DNA of 64,000 nt from Ga0077523 sp038324085. Lineage in GTDB: Bacteria; Pseudomonadota; Gammaproteobacteria; Burkholderiales; Ga0077523. Shown here one piece after another: positions 51,983 to 60,534 of this stretch. Numbering within the stretch: the stretch's first letter is position 1; each line of letters opens with the position of its first letter. The stretch covers positions 1 to 64,000 of the forward strand of contig JBBQHP010000026.1 in NCBI GenBank assembly GCA_038324085.1, read 5' to 3'. A program made the position numbers and the translations under genes. Under the pieces are notes generated by a model. The model did not search any database and was not told where the DNA came from. It was given only the letters and a program-made list of their open reading frames with translations.

Positions 51983-52705
51983 ATGAGAGCCAAATCGATC
52001 TGCGTCGGCGCAGCCCTGCTCGCAGGCACCCTGGCCGCCGTCCCGGCTGCGCAGGCCGACTATCTGGGCCCGACGCCTTATCTGAGCTTTGCCGACAGTC
52101 CTTTCAACGGCCAACCCATGTTCAGCTGGTTCCACCTGGAGGATTTCGAGGACGGCGCGCTCAACACACCCGGAGTCAGCGCATCTGCCGGCGGCGTCCT
52201 GGGCCCGGGCGCATTGACCGATTCCGTCGACGGCGACGACGGCGCGATCGACAGTGCGGGCACCGCCGGCCATTCGTGGTTCTCGAACGGTTCCGCATCG
52301 AGTATGACCTTCACCTTCAACGCTGGAGTGCTTGGGGCGCTGCCGACCCACGTCGGGATCGTCTGGACCGACGTGGGCGTGGCCGCGCCCACGAACGGCT
52401 TCGGACCGGTGACGTTCGAAGCCTTCGACGCGACCAACGCATCGCTCGGCGTGATGGGTCCGTTTGCTTTCGGCGACGGGTCCGCCGCGGGCGCAACGGC
52501 CGAGGATCGCTTTCTGGGCGCCACCGACCCGGGCGGAATCTCGGCCGTGCGCATCACCACGACGAACAGCACCGATTGGGAAGTGGACCATCTGCAGTAC
52601 GGACTGGCGCCAATTCCGGAACCGTCGGCGTGGATGCTGCTGGGCGCGGGACTGACGGGACTGTGTGCGCAGCGGCGACGGATCGCCAGGCGGCTCGGGG
52701 GCTGA
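51983..52705 (+). CDS. PEP-CTERM surface protein
   Basis: A 240-residue exported protein: leader (SICVGAALLAGTLAAVPAAQA), a beta-rich body starting DYLGPTPYLSF with DWEVDHLQYG near the end, and a C-terminal sorting signal (IPEPSAWMLLGAGLTGL, then RRR). The body resembles jelly-roll-like domains with calcium-friendly acidic residues, such as DSVDGDDGAID. CAGGAGACTT precedes the ATG at 51983. Two similar proteins are at 34938 and 54784, so the genome surely has exosortase elsewhere. Likely extracellular matrix. Specific role unknown. Confidence 0.87.
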   Translation: MRAKSICVGAALLAGTLAAVPAAQADYLGPTPYLSFADSPFNGQPMFSWFHLEDFEDGALNTPGVSASAGGVLGPGALTDSVDGDDGAIDSAGTAGHSWFSNGSASSMTFTFNAGVLGALPTHVGIVWTDVGVAAPTNGFGPVTFEAFDATNASLGVMGPFAFGDGSAAGATAEDRFLGATDPGGISAVRITTTNSTDWEVDHLQYGLAPIPEPSAWMLLGAGLTGLCAQRRRIARRLGG

Positions 52706-52756
52706 CAGGTCCAGGGCGCGGGATGCCAGGGACGGGATCGTTCGACGGGAGCCACC

Positions 52757-53191
52757 ATGATCACCATTCGCGAGATCGATCACGTGGTGCTGCGTGTCGT
52801 GAATCTGGATGCGATGGTCGCGTTCTATTCGAACGTGCTCGGCTGCACTCTCGAGCGTCGCAATGACGCGCTCGGCCTGGTCCAACTGCGTGCCGGCCGC
52901 TCGCTGATCGACCTCGTTCCGGTCGATGGCACTCTCGGCCGGATGGGCGGCGCCGCACCCGGTGCCGAAGCTCGCAATCTGGATCACTTCTGCGTCCGGG
53001 TAGACCCTTTCGACGCTGAAGCCATCCATCGTGATCTGGCGGCTGCGGGCGTCGTTGCGGGAGACGCGCAGCCCCGCTTCGGTGCCGAGGGCCTCGGGCC
53101 GTCGATCTACGTCACGGACCCGGAAGGCAATGTGGTCGAGTTGAAGGGGCCGAGGACGGTGGAGCAACCGCGCGGCGCCGGCGCTCCTTGA
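52757..53191 (+). CDS. VOC-family (glyoxalase/dioxygenase-like) protein
   Basis: A 144-residue vicinal oxygen chelate protein with two beta-alpha-beta-beta-beta modules. REIDHVVLRVVNLDAMVAF starts the first with a metal His; NLDHFCVRVDPFDAEAI starts the second with another His; SIYVTDPEGNVVELKGP provides the Glu ligand. It could be a lyase, dioxygenase or resistance protein; metal binding is likely because the H/H/E ligands are kept. The yggU-type gene follows 44 bases later. Confidence 0.85.
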   Translation: MITIREIDHVVLRVVNLDAMVAFYSNVLGCTLERRNDALGLVQLRAGRSLIDLVPVDGTLGRMGGAAPGAEARNLDHFCVRVDPFDAEAIHRDLAAAGVVAGDAQPRFGAEGLGPSIYVTDPEGNVVELKGPRTVEQPRGAGAP

Positions 53192-53235
53192 ATGACGGGA
53201 CGACGCACGCCGTGGGCTCGCACCCCGCTCGCGCC

Positions 53236-53463
53236 ATGAAGCTCATCCGGGTCAAGGTGAAACCCAATGCGAGGACCAGCAGTCTGGAGGAACTGGGCGA
53301 CGGCACCTGGCTCGCAAGCCTGAAAGCACCGCCGGTGGACGGCAAGGCCAACGCCGAGCTGTTGGGGTTGATCGCAGCACATTTCCGCTGCAGAAAGGTC
53401 GACGTCTCGATTGCGGCTGGCGCCTCCGGTCGTCTGAAGATGGTCCGGGTCGATGTCGCGTGA
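53236..53463 (+). CDS. DUF167 (YggU-family) protein
   Basis: A 75-residue small alpha/beta protein: KLIRVKVKPNARTSSLEELG, WLASLKAPPVDGKANAELLG and VSIAAGASGRLKMVRVDV. KAPPVDGKANAEL is the hallmark of DUF167/YggU. The start at ATG 53236 matches the family N-terminus; a TTG at 53188 is also in frame. Function unknown, often near RNA or translation genes. Its end overlaps the start of the threonine aldolase gene by 11 bases. Confidence 0.88.
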   Translation: MKLIRVKVKPNARTSSLEELGDGTWLASLKAPPVDGKANAELLGLIAAHFRCRKVDVSIAAGASGRLKMVRVDVA

Positions 53464-54700
53464 CACACCGAAGGCCCTGCGACCTCGCGCTGGTGTTCGC
53501 GGCGTCGGGAAATCGGGCGCCGGCCCGGATGGGTGCCTGGAAGACAGGGCGCGGCGCCAGTTCCTCGAACTGCTCGCCGCCGCAAGCGCCCTCGGCATAC
53601 CATTGACCGGCATGAGCGCAACCCAGGCAGGCCCGGCCTCCCCGTCGGCCATCGTCCGCCTCGAACAGGATGGGCTGTCGCTCACCGCGACGGAAGCGGC
53701 GACGGAGCTCGCGCGCCTGTGTGCCGCGCATCGGACGACGCCGGACACCTACGGTCTCGGCGGCATCGTGGCAGAGGTGGAAGCCTACTTCGCGCGCGTG
53801 CTCGGCAAGGAACGCGCGTTGTTCATGCCCAGCGGCACGCTGGCGAATCAGCTCGCGCTGCGTGCCCTTGCGCGCGAGCGCCGGCGGGTCGTGGTCCAGG
53901 ACGTCAGCCACGTCTACAACGACACGGGGGATTCGAGCCAGATCCTGAGCGGCCTCACCTTGTTGCCGCTCGCGCCGGACCGGGCGACATTCACCTGGAG
54001 CGAGGTGGAGCGCGTGCTGGCCCGCACCGCGTCCGGCCGGGTCGCCGCCCCGGTGGGTGCGATCTCGATCGAATCGCCCGTCCGCCGGCGCCACGGCGAA
54101 CTGTTCGATCGGGCAGAGATGCTGCGGATCTGCGCGCAGGCGCGGCGCCTGGGTATCGGCCTCCACATGGACGGCGCTCGTCTGTTCATCGCTTCGGCCT
54201 GCACGGGCATCGCGCCGGACGATTACGCGGCGCCCTTCGACACGGTCTACGTCTCGCTGTGGAAATGCTTCAACTCGATCAATGGAGCGATCCTGGCGGG
54301 ACCCGCCGCGACGCTGGACAGCCTGGTGGACGCGCGCCGCATGTTCGGCGGGGCGTTGTACAACGCCTGGCCGTTCGCTCTCCTCGCGCGCCACTACGCC
54401 GAGGGATTCGTCGAGCGCTTCGCGTCGGCGATGGCCGTCTTCGAGCAGTTCACCCGCGCCGTTTCCGGCGGTCCGATCCGGATCGAGCGCGTGACCAACG
54501 GGACGAATGTCTTCAGCATGATCGTCGCGGACCCGCACGCCGCCGCACTGCCGGAGCGATTGCGAGCGCGAGGCATCGACCTGCCCGCGCCGACCCGGGA
54601 GCAAGGCGCGGCACGGTTCACGCTCACCGTCAACGAGACCTGGAACCGCAGCACCGGCGCCAGCCTGGCGAAACAGGTGCTGAGCGCGCTGGCGAACTAG
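53453..54700 (+). CDS. Threonine-aldolase-like PLP enzyme with possible Tat leader
   Basis: A 415-residue fold-type I PLP enzyme of the low-specificity threonine aldolase/beta-eliminating lyase family. ALFMPSGTLANQLALRALA, GLHMDGARLF (Asp240, pairs with the pyridine nitrogen) and VSLWKCFNSINGAIL (Lys271, PLP) are the landmarks. The N-terminal extension carries RRQFLELLAAASALG at 34-48, which looks like a Tat leader; a further start after it (MSATQAG, residue 54) would give a cytoplasmic form. It overlaps yggU. It would split L-threonine or related beta-hydroxy amino acids to glycine plus aldehyde. Confidence 0.8.
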   Translation: MSRDTPKALRPRAGVRGVGKSGAGPDGCLEDRARRQFLELLAAASALGIPLTGMSATQAGPASPSAIVRLEQDGLSLTATEAATELARLCAAHRTTPDTYGLGGIVAEVEAYFARVLGKERALFMPSGTLANQLALRALARERRRVVVQDVSHVYNDTGDSSQILSGLTLLPLAPDRATFTWSEVERVLARTASGRVAAPVGAISIESPVRRRHGELFDRAEMLRICAQARRLGIGLHMDGARLFIASACTGIAPDDYAAPFDTVYVSLWKCFNSINGAILAGPAATLDSLVDARRMFGGALYNAWPFALLARHYAEGFVERFASAMAVFEQFTRAVSGGPIRIERVTNGTNVFSMIVADPHAAALPERLRARGIDLPAPTREQGAARFTLTVNETWNRSTGASLAKQVLSALAN

Positions 54701-54783
54701 CCGCCAGTTTGTCGGCGCGAACGCATGGTGCAGAATGCCACTACGCCCGGTGACGACCCCTTAGACAAGTTGGAGCCCTGATC

Positions 54784-55530
54784 ATGAAACGCTTCTTTCT
54801 CGCGGCCATTCTGGCTACAGCCTTCGCCACCCCGGCTTCCGCCGCAGTGCTGTTCGCCAACGACTTCGACGGTCATCTGTCCGTGGATGCAGGCGTCGGC
54901 GTCACCTCTCTCGACAATGGCGCCCTCGAAGCAGCGCTGAGCTTCGGTGACTGGACCGGCAATTATTTCGCCAACCGCTCGGCGGGCGATCCCGCGGCCA
55001 TGTCGGTCCTCTCGCTGTCGAACCTGGCGCCCCACACCCAGGTGTCCGTGGGCTTCATCCTCGGATTCCTGGAAAGCTGGGACAGCACGGACGGCAGCTG
55101 CTGCACCCCCGACTTGCTCGATCTGTTCATCGACGGCAACAGGGTGGCGACGCTCACCGCCCACAACGCCCTCGGCACGGTCGAGGATTTCGGCGGTGGA
55201 ACCGTCACGGCGCTAGGAGTGCAGGCGAACGGCAACCCCTACTACTCCGATACGCTGGTCGACATGTCCACGGCGCCCTTTCTGACGTTCGCGCACACCG
55301 CTTCCACGCTCACGCTCGCGATCCAGGCGAGGGGCGCCGGCTGGCAGGGCGGCGACGACGAGGGCTGGGGCATCGACTCGCTGCGCATCGAATACGACGG
55401 CGTGCGGCCCGTGCCGGAACCGTCGTCGTGGGTGCTGCTGCTCGGCGGAGCGGGGGTGCTGGGCGCCGTGGCCCGGGTGCGACAAGGGTCCAGACGCCGC
55501 GGTCGGGCTGGCACCGGCTCGCTGGCATAG
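54784..55530 (+). CDS. PEP-CTERM surface protein
   Basis: A 248-residue exported protein: leader (KRFFLAAILATAFATPASAAV), a beta-rich body including LFANDFDGHLSVDAGVG, DSTDGSCCTPDLLDLFIDGN and GWGIDSLRIEYDGV, then the sorting signal PVPEPSSWVLLLGGAGVLG and an Arg-rich tail. It resembles PEP-CTERM proteins with lectin/LamG-like bodies. The ATG at 54784 lacks a strong ribosome site but matches the leader. About 80 bases follow the aldolase gene. No exosortase in the window. Confidence 0.86.
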   Translation: MKRFFLAAILATAFATPASAAVLFANDFDGHLSVDAGVGVTSLDNGALEAALSFGDWTGNYFANRSAGDPAAMSVLSLSNLAPHTQVSVGFILGFLESWDSTDGSCCTPDLLDLFIDGNRVATLTAHNALGTVEDFGGGTVTALGVQANGNPYYSDTLVDMSTAPFLTFAHTASTLTLAIQARGAGWQGGDDEGWGIDSLRIEYDGVRPVPEPSSWVLLLGGAGVLGAVARVRQGSRRRGRAGTGSLA

Positions 55531-55840
55531 TTCCGGCGCCGTCGTATGGTCCACGCGCGACATCGCGTCGGAGCAGAGGCTCGCATTCCGGTAACACCAC
55601 ACGTCCGCACGGTGGGCCCGCGGCTGTCGCGCTCGGTCCCGGGCGCATGGAGGGTGCGTCCGAGCACAGCCTCGTCGCCGTGGGCGGAGCGCAACCGCGC
55701 AAAGCTCCCTCGGGCATGGCAATCGCCATCGCCGCCGCGACAGGGAATGCAAGCGAGCCCGAACCCGGCAGCGGAAGGCGGATAGACTGAGCCGCCACGA
55801 CCCTGCACCCGGCCGACCCATTCCCGCGTACCGAATCGAG
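55531..55840. other. Gene-free stretch
   Basis: About 310 bases between the PEP-CTERM gene and the SDR gene, both plus strand. No protein, repeat or clear terminator was seen. ORFs are shadow-like. Confidence 0.4.
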
Positions 55841-56524
55841 ATGGCACCCATCGACCTTTCCCGCCAGCGCGTTCTGCTTACCCAGGCCGACCAGTTCATG
55901 GGGCCCGCGCTGCACGCCATCCTGACGGAATGCGGGGCTGACGTGGTGGCCGACACGCGGACGCTGGAGTCGCCCGGAGCCGCCGCCGCTCTGGTGGCTT
56001 CGGCCGGGACGCTCGATTCGATCGTCGTGAATCTCGCCGTGCCTGCCCCGTCCACACCGGCGGACGAGGTGACCGAAGCGGAATGGCGGCACGTCTTCGC
56101 GCACATGGTGGATCCCCTGCCGCGTCTGCTGAAGGCCGTGCTGCCGCAGATGCGGGAACGGGGTCGGGGCCGCTTCCTCGTGATGGGCAGCGCTTCGGCC
56201 TTGCGCGGCATGAAGCGCACGTCGTCGTACAGCGCGGCGCGCGGCGCGCAGCTCGCGTGGGTGCAGGCGGTCGGTGTCGAGCTCGCCCCGCTGGGGCTCA
56301 GGGTCAATGCGATCGCGCAGAACTTCGTCGAGAATCCGACCTACTTCCCGCCGGAACTCCAAGCGAAACCGGCTTTCCAGGAGCGACTGAAGCGCGAGGT
56401 TCCGCTCGGGCGACTGGTTTCGGCTCGAGAGGACGCGATGTTTGCTGCCTACTTGTGCAGCGAGGCGGCCGATTGTTTTGTCGGCCAGACCTTTCCCGTC
56501 TGCGGCGGTTGGGCAATCCGGTGA
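55841..56524 (+). CDS. Short-chain dehydrogenase/reductase
   Basis: A 227-residue SDR-fold protein. The cofactor region QRVLLTQADQFMGPALHAIL lacks the usual TGxxxGxG glycines. NLAVPAPSTPAD stands at the NAG motif, and SSYSAARGAQLAWVQAVGVE carries the Tyr-x-x-x-Arg instead of Tyr-x-x-x-Lys. LRVNAIAQNFVENPTYFPPE and FVGQTFPVCGGWAIR complete the fold. The missing glycines and the Lys-to-Arg change suggest a divergent or inactive SDR. The start codon is ATG. Confidence 0.7.
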   Translation: MAPIDLSRQRVLLTQADQFMGPALHAILTECGADVVADTRTLESPGAAAALVASAGTLDSIVVNLAVPAPSTPADEVTEAEWRHVFAHMVDPLPRLLKAVLPQMRERGRGRFLVMGSASALRGMKRTSSYSAARGAQLAWVQAVGVELAPLGLRVNAIAQNFVENPTYFPPELQAKPAFQERLKREVPLGRLVSAREDAMFAAYLCSEAADCFVGQTFPVCGGWAIR

Positions 56525-56743
56525 ACACCGGGTGATTCGAAGCCGACCGCTTGCACAAACGGCAATCGGCCGGGATCGATGCAGGCGCGACCCGACCGCA
56601 CCGAGCGACGCTGCATCGCTATCGCCATGTTTGCGAACTTGTCCGGCAGTTGGTCGTGTTCGTTCGAGTCGCTCCCCTGGCGCCTCCGGGGATGCACGGG
56701 GCGAGGCAGGCTATTCCAAGATGCATGAACGAGGGCCAGGCGC

Positions 56744-58498
56744 GTGACACACGACATCACTCTCATCTCCACGATCGCCGCTGCCCTCGGACTGGCGCTG
56801 ATCCTGGGCTTCATTGCCGTACGTCTCAAACTCCCGGCACTGGTCGGCTACCTCGTGGCAGGCATTCTCATCGGCCCTGCCACACCCGGATTCGTCGCCG
56901 ACATGGAACTGTCGACGCAGCTCGCCGAGATCGGCGTCATGCTCCTGATGTTCGGGGTGGGTCTGCATTTCTCCCTCGACGATCTGCTATCTGTCCGCAA
57001 GATTGCGCTCCCGGGAGCGATCGTGCAGATCGCAGTCGCAACCGCGCTCGGCGGTGCCGTGGCGCATTTCTGGGGCTGGGGCATCGGCGCGAGCGTCGTG
57101 TTCGGCCTGGCGCTGTCGGTGGCAAGTACCGTGGTCCTGCTGCGTGCACTCGAGGCTCGTGGCGTGCTCGAGACCATCAACGGACAGATCGCAGTGGGCT
57201 GGCTCGTGGTCGAGGATCTCGCAATGGTGCTGGTACTCGTGCTCCTGCCGCCGCTCGCGGGATGGCTCGGTGGCGATGCCGGTGCGATCGCGGAAGGCGC
57301 TGAGGAAAAGAGCCTCCTCATGACCCTCGTGCTCACCCTGGGTCAGGTCGCGGCCTTCGTCGCGCTCATGCTCGTGGTCGGCCGGCGCGTGTTTCCCTGG
57401 ATCCTCTGGCAGGTTGCACGCACCGGATCGCGCGAGCTGTTCACGCTCTGCGTGGTCTCCGCCGCGGTGGGCATCGCCTTCGGATCGGGCAAGCTGTTCG
57501 GCGTGTCATTTGCGCTCGGGGCTTTCTTCGCCGGGATGGTCATGCGCGAATCATCGTTGAGCCGGCGCGCCGCCGACGAGTCGCTGCCGCTGCGCGACGC
57601 GTTCTCGGTGCTGTTCTTCGTCTCGGTCGGCATGTTGTTCGACCCGACGATGCTGATCCAGGAGCCGCTGAGGGTCCTGGAAGTGGTCGCGATCATCGTG
57701 CTCGGCAAGACGCTCGCGGCGTTCCTGATCGTGCTGGCGTTCCGCTACCCGCTCAACACGGCGCTTACCGTATCGGCGAGTCTCGCGCAGATCGGCGAGT
57801 TCTCGTTCATCCTCGCCGGCCTGGGCGTGTCGCTGAAGCTTCTGCCACACGAAGGCCAGAGCCTGATCCTGGCCGGCGCGATCATCTCCATCGCGATCAA
57901 TCCGTTGCTGTTCAAGGCGGTCGATCCGCTGCAACGGTGGATCCGCTCCCGCTCCAAGCTCGCACGTGCCATGGAGCGCTCGGATGATCCGCTCGCGGAA
58001 CTGCCGATGACCGTGGACCAGAGCAAGATCACGGGTCACGTCCTGATCGTAGGCTACGGTCGGGTGGGCCGACGTATCGGCGAAGCGCTGGCCACTCGCG
58101 GAATTCCGATCGTCGTCGCAGATCAGAATCGCGAAGTGGTCGAACATCTGCGCACGCGCGGCATTCCGGCAGTCTCGGGCGACGCATCCGAACCCGCGGT
58201 TCTGATCCAGGCGCACGTCCACCGCGCGAGCATCCTGGTCATCGCCACGCCAGATACCTTCCGGGCGCGCAAGATGATAGAGATCGCGCGCACGCTGAAG
58301 CCCGACATCGAGACCGTCGTGCGCACGCACAGCGATGAAGAAGCCGCTTTGCTGCGCACGGAGAAGGCGGGCATCGTGTTCATCGGTGAACATGAGCTCG
58401 CCCTGGGCATGACCCGGCACGTGCTGGAACGCGTTGCAGAGCATGCGCAGGAACATCGGGAAGCGACCGAGCTGGTGGCTGCCTTGCGCGGGAGCTAG
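56744..58498 (+). CDS. Cation:proton antiporter with TrkA-N domain (YbaL/KefB type)
   Basis: A 584-residue protein. Residues 1-390 form the CPA2 antiporter membrane domain (about twelve helices; LVGYLVAGILIGPATPGFV, FGVSFALGAFFAGMVM, LFFVSVGMLFDPTML). Residues about 425-545 are a TrkA-N (RCK) domain with GHVLIVGYGRVGRRIGEAL binding NAD(H). No glutathione-gating extension like KefB is clear, so the YbaL (RosB-type) branch is more likely than KefB/KefC. The GTG at 56744 starts with the first helix. It exchanges K+ or Na+ for protons at the inner membrane. Confidence 0.9.
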   Translation: MTHDITLISTIAAALGLALILGFIAVRLKLPALVGYLVAGILIGPATPGFVADMELSTQLAEIGVMLLMFGVGLHFSLDDLLSVRKIALPGAIVQIAVATALGGAVAHFWGWGIGASVVFGLALSVASTVVLLRALEARGVLETINGQIAVGWLVVEDLAMVLVLVLLPPLAGWLGGDAGAIAEGAEEKSLLMTLVLTLGQVAAFVALMLVVGRRVFPWILWQVARTGSRELFTLCVVSAAVGIAFGSGKLFGVSFALGAFFAGMVMRESSLSRRAADESLPLRDAFSVLFFVSVGMLFDPTMLIQEPLRVLEVVAIIVLGKTLAAFLIVLAFRYPLNTALTVSASLAQIGEFSFILAGLGVSLKLLPHEGQSLILAGAIISIAINPLLFKAVDPLQRWIRSRSKLARAMERSDDPLAELPMTVDQSKITGHVLIVGYGRVGRRIGEALATRGIPIVVADQNREVVEHLRTRGIPAVSGDASEPAVLIQAHVHRASILVIATPDTFRARKMIEIARTLKPDIETVVRTHSDEEAALLRTEKAGIVFIGEHELALGMTRHVLERVAEHAQEHREATELVAALRGS

Positions 58499-58785
58499 CA
58501 CCGGGCAGCGGCAAAGAGCCCGCTCCCGGGGCACGCGTTCTCTCGCGGCCTCGTACCGCGCGGGACCGGCGACCATCCCGTGAAGCGCCGGGCAGCCGAT
58601 CGCGTCGATGCGACAGCGTCACGACCCACTTGCGTCGGTCGCTGGCGATGCGCGAACCTGGCACCCTGCTCGCCGCGAAGTCCTGATCGAAGAGGCGTCC
58701 TGCAAGCGAGCTCGTCGACGCGGGTAGTGCGAGCTTCGGAATCCGCCCTGCACTCCGGCGCGGACGGGGACCGCGGACCGATTGC

Positions 58786-59568
58786 CTATTGTGCGACCCA
58801 GCCACCGTCGACCGGTATGGCCGTGCCGGTGATGCTGGCGGCGCCGTCGGTGCAAAGGAACAGCGCCAACGCCGCCACTTCGTCGATGCCGACGAATCGC
58901 TTGGTCGGCTGGCGCTCGAGCATCACCTTGCCGATCACTTCTTCGCGCGGGATACCGTGCGCCTTGGCCTGCTCGACGATCTGCTTCTCGACCAGTGGCG
59001 TCATGACGTAGCCGGGACAGATCGCGTTGCAGGTAATCGCCAGCTGGGCGGTCTCCAGTGCCACGGTCTTGGTCAGTCCGACAACCCCATGCTTGGCGGC
59101 TATGTATGCGGACTTGAAGGGCGAGGCCACCAGGCCATGGGCCGAGGCGATGTTCACGATGCGCCCCCAGCCGTGCTTCTTCATGTGCGGCAGCGCGGCG
59201 CGAATGGTATGGAACGACGACGACAGGTTGATCGCGATGATCTGGTCCCACTTGTCGGCAGGGAATTCGTCCACGGGCGCCACGTACTGGATGCCGGCAT
59301 TGTTGACCAGGATGTCCACCTTGCCCATCTGGCTCGCGGCCTCCGCCACCATGTTGTGGATTTCCGCAGGGCGGCTCATGTCGGCGCCGGAGTAGATTAC
59401 TTTCACACCGTGATCCGCTTGCATCTGGGTTGCCAGCTTCTTGATCTCCGGCACGTTCCCGAAGCCGTTCAACATCACGTTCACCCCTTCCGCGGCGAGC
59501 GCCTGGGCGATGCCCAATCCGATACCGCTGGTGCTGCCCGTCACGATCGCCGATCTGCCCGTCAACAT
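58786..59568 (-). CDS. bdhA: 3-hydroxybutyrate dehydrogenase
   Basis: A 260-residue SDR with strong matches to the 3-hydroxybutyrate dehydrogenase family. SAIVTGSTSGIGLGIAQAL binds NAD, NNAGIQYVAPVDEFP and SAHGLVASPFKSAYIAAKHG hold the catalytic Tyr-x-x-x-Lys, and CPGYVMTPLVEKQI follows. It oxidises D-3-hydroxybutyrate to acetoacetate, linking PHB breakdown to central metabolism. The ATG at 59568 follows GAGGAGCAGG; the frame is open to 59715. Divergent from the KDPG aldolase gene. Confidence 0.9.
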   Translation of the reverse strand: MLTGRSAIVTGSTSGIGLGIAQALAAEGVNVMLNGFGNVPEIKKLATQMQADHGVKVIYSGADMSRPAEIHNMVAEAASQMGKVDILVNNAGIQYVAPVDEFPADKWDQIIAINLSSSFHTIRAALPHMKKHGWGRIVNIASAHGLVASPFKSAYIAAKHGVVGLTKTVALETAQLAITCNAICPGYVMTPLVEKQIVEQAKAHGIPREEVIGKVMLERQPTKRFVGIDEVAALALFLCTDGAASITGTAIPVDGGWVAQ

Positions 59569-59889
59569 GCCTGCTCCTCGATTGTTGCGTCGCAGCAAGT
59601 CTAGCAGAAGAGGGCTCGAAATTCGTCCGCTGCCGAAGGCAAACAACGAATCGGTAATCGATCGGTAAGGCCGCGCGGTGCACATTCGGGATCGACGCCG
59701 CTTCGTGACATGCAATGGGCATCAGCAAGGTGCCCAGCTGCGCGCCGCGAGTGCGTTTCCAGCTCTGTGTTTCGCCACCTCCCCCTGCGGCAGCTTCATG
59801 GGGCGGTACGTACTCGGGTCTCCAATCGCGTACCGCCTTCTTTCTCATAGCGCTTGCGCCAGGCTGAGGCGGCCACGGACAATTCGCGC
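59569..59889. promoter_or_regulatory. Divergent intergenic region
   Basis: About 320 bases between the divergent dehydrogenase and KDPG-aldolase genes hold both promoters. The short direct repeat ATCGGTAATCGATCGGTAA near 59650 is a possible operator. I could not settle promoter boxes. Confidence 0.35.
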
Positions 59890-60534
59890 ATGTCCCGTGA
59901 CTCGGCAAATTCCATTGCAGAACGCCTGCGCGCCGTGCAGGTGATCCCGGTGCTGCGTCTGACGTCCGCCGCGCTGGCCGAGCGAGCGATCGAGTGTCTC
60001 GTCGAAGCCGGCTTCGGCACGGTCGAACTCACGCTCACCACACCCGATGCGGTCGGGCTCATCCGGCGCCTGCGGGAGCGCATGACCCCGGGCTTCCTGG
60101 TTGGCGCCGGCACCGTCCTCGATCCGGACACGGCGCGCGCCTGCGTTGACGCGGGCGCGGACTATCTGGTTTCGCCCTGTCTCGTGCCCGGGATGGCCGC
60201 GCTGGCGCACGCCGCCGGACGTGCCTGTCTGATGGGCGGATTCACACCTGCGGAGGTGCTCGCCGCATGGCGCGACGGCTCCGACATCGTGAAGGTTTTT
60301 CCGGCCGCCACGGGTGGTCCTTCGCATCTGGCCGCGCTGCATGCGGTGTTTCCGGAGATCCCGCTGTGCCCGACCGGGGGCGTCGCGCTCGACAATATCG
60401 ATGCCTATCGGCGCGCCGGCGCCGTCGTGGTCGGTGTCGGCAACAACATCGTCGATCTGTCCGCGCTCGACGCGGGCGACACGGCGCAAGTGGTGGCACA
60501 TGCCCTGCGCTTCCTCGGAAAGCACCAGGCATGA
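59890..60534 (+). CDS. KDPG/KDPGal-type aldolase
   Basis: A 214-residue class I aldolase of the Entner-Doudoroff type. The Schiff-base Lys135 lies in SDIVKVFPAA; Glu46 is in TVELTLTTPD; GAGTVLDPDTAR and CPTGGVALDN form the phosphate and carboxylate sites. It splits 2-keto-3-deoxy-6-phospho sugar acids to pyruvate and glyceraldehyde-3-phosphate. The ATG at 59890 was chosen; the frame is open to 59854. It overlaps the sugar kinase gene (ATGA), the usual pairing for sugar-acid use. Confidence 0.9.
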   Translation: MSRDSANSIAERLRAVQVIPVLRLTSAALAERAIECLVEAGFGTVELTLTTPDAVGLIRRLRERMTPGFLVGAGTVLDPDTARACVDAGADYLVSPCLVPGMAALAHAAGRACLMGGFTPAEVLAAWRDGSDIVKVFPAATGGPSHLAALHAVFPEIPLCPTGGVALDNIDAYRRAGAVVVGVGNNIVDLSALDAGDTAQVVAHALRFLGKHQA

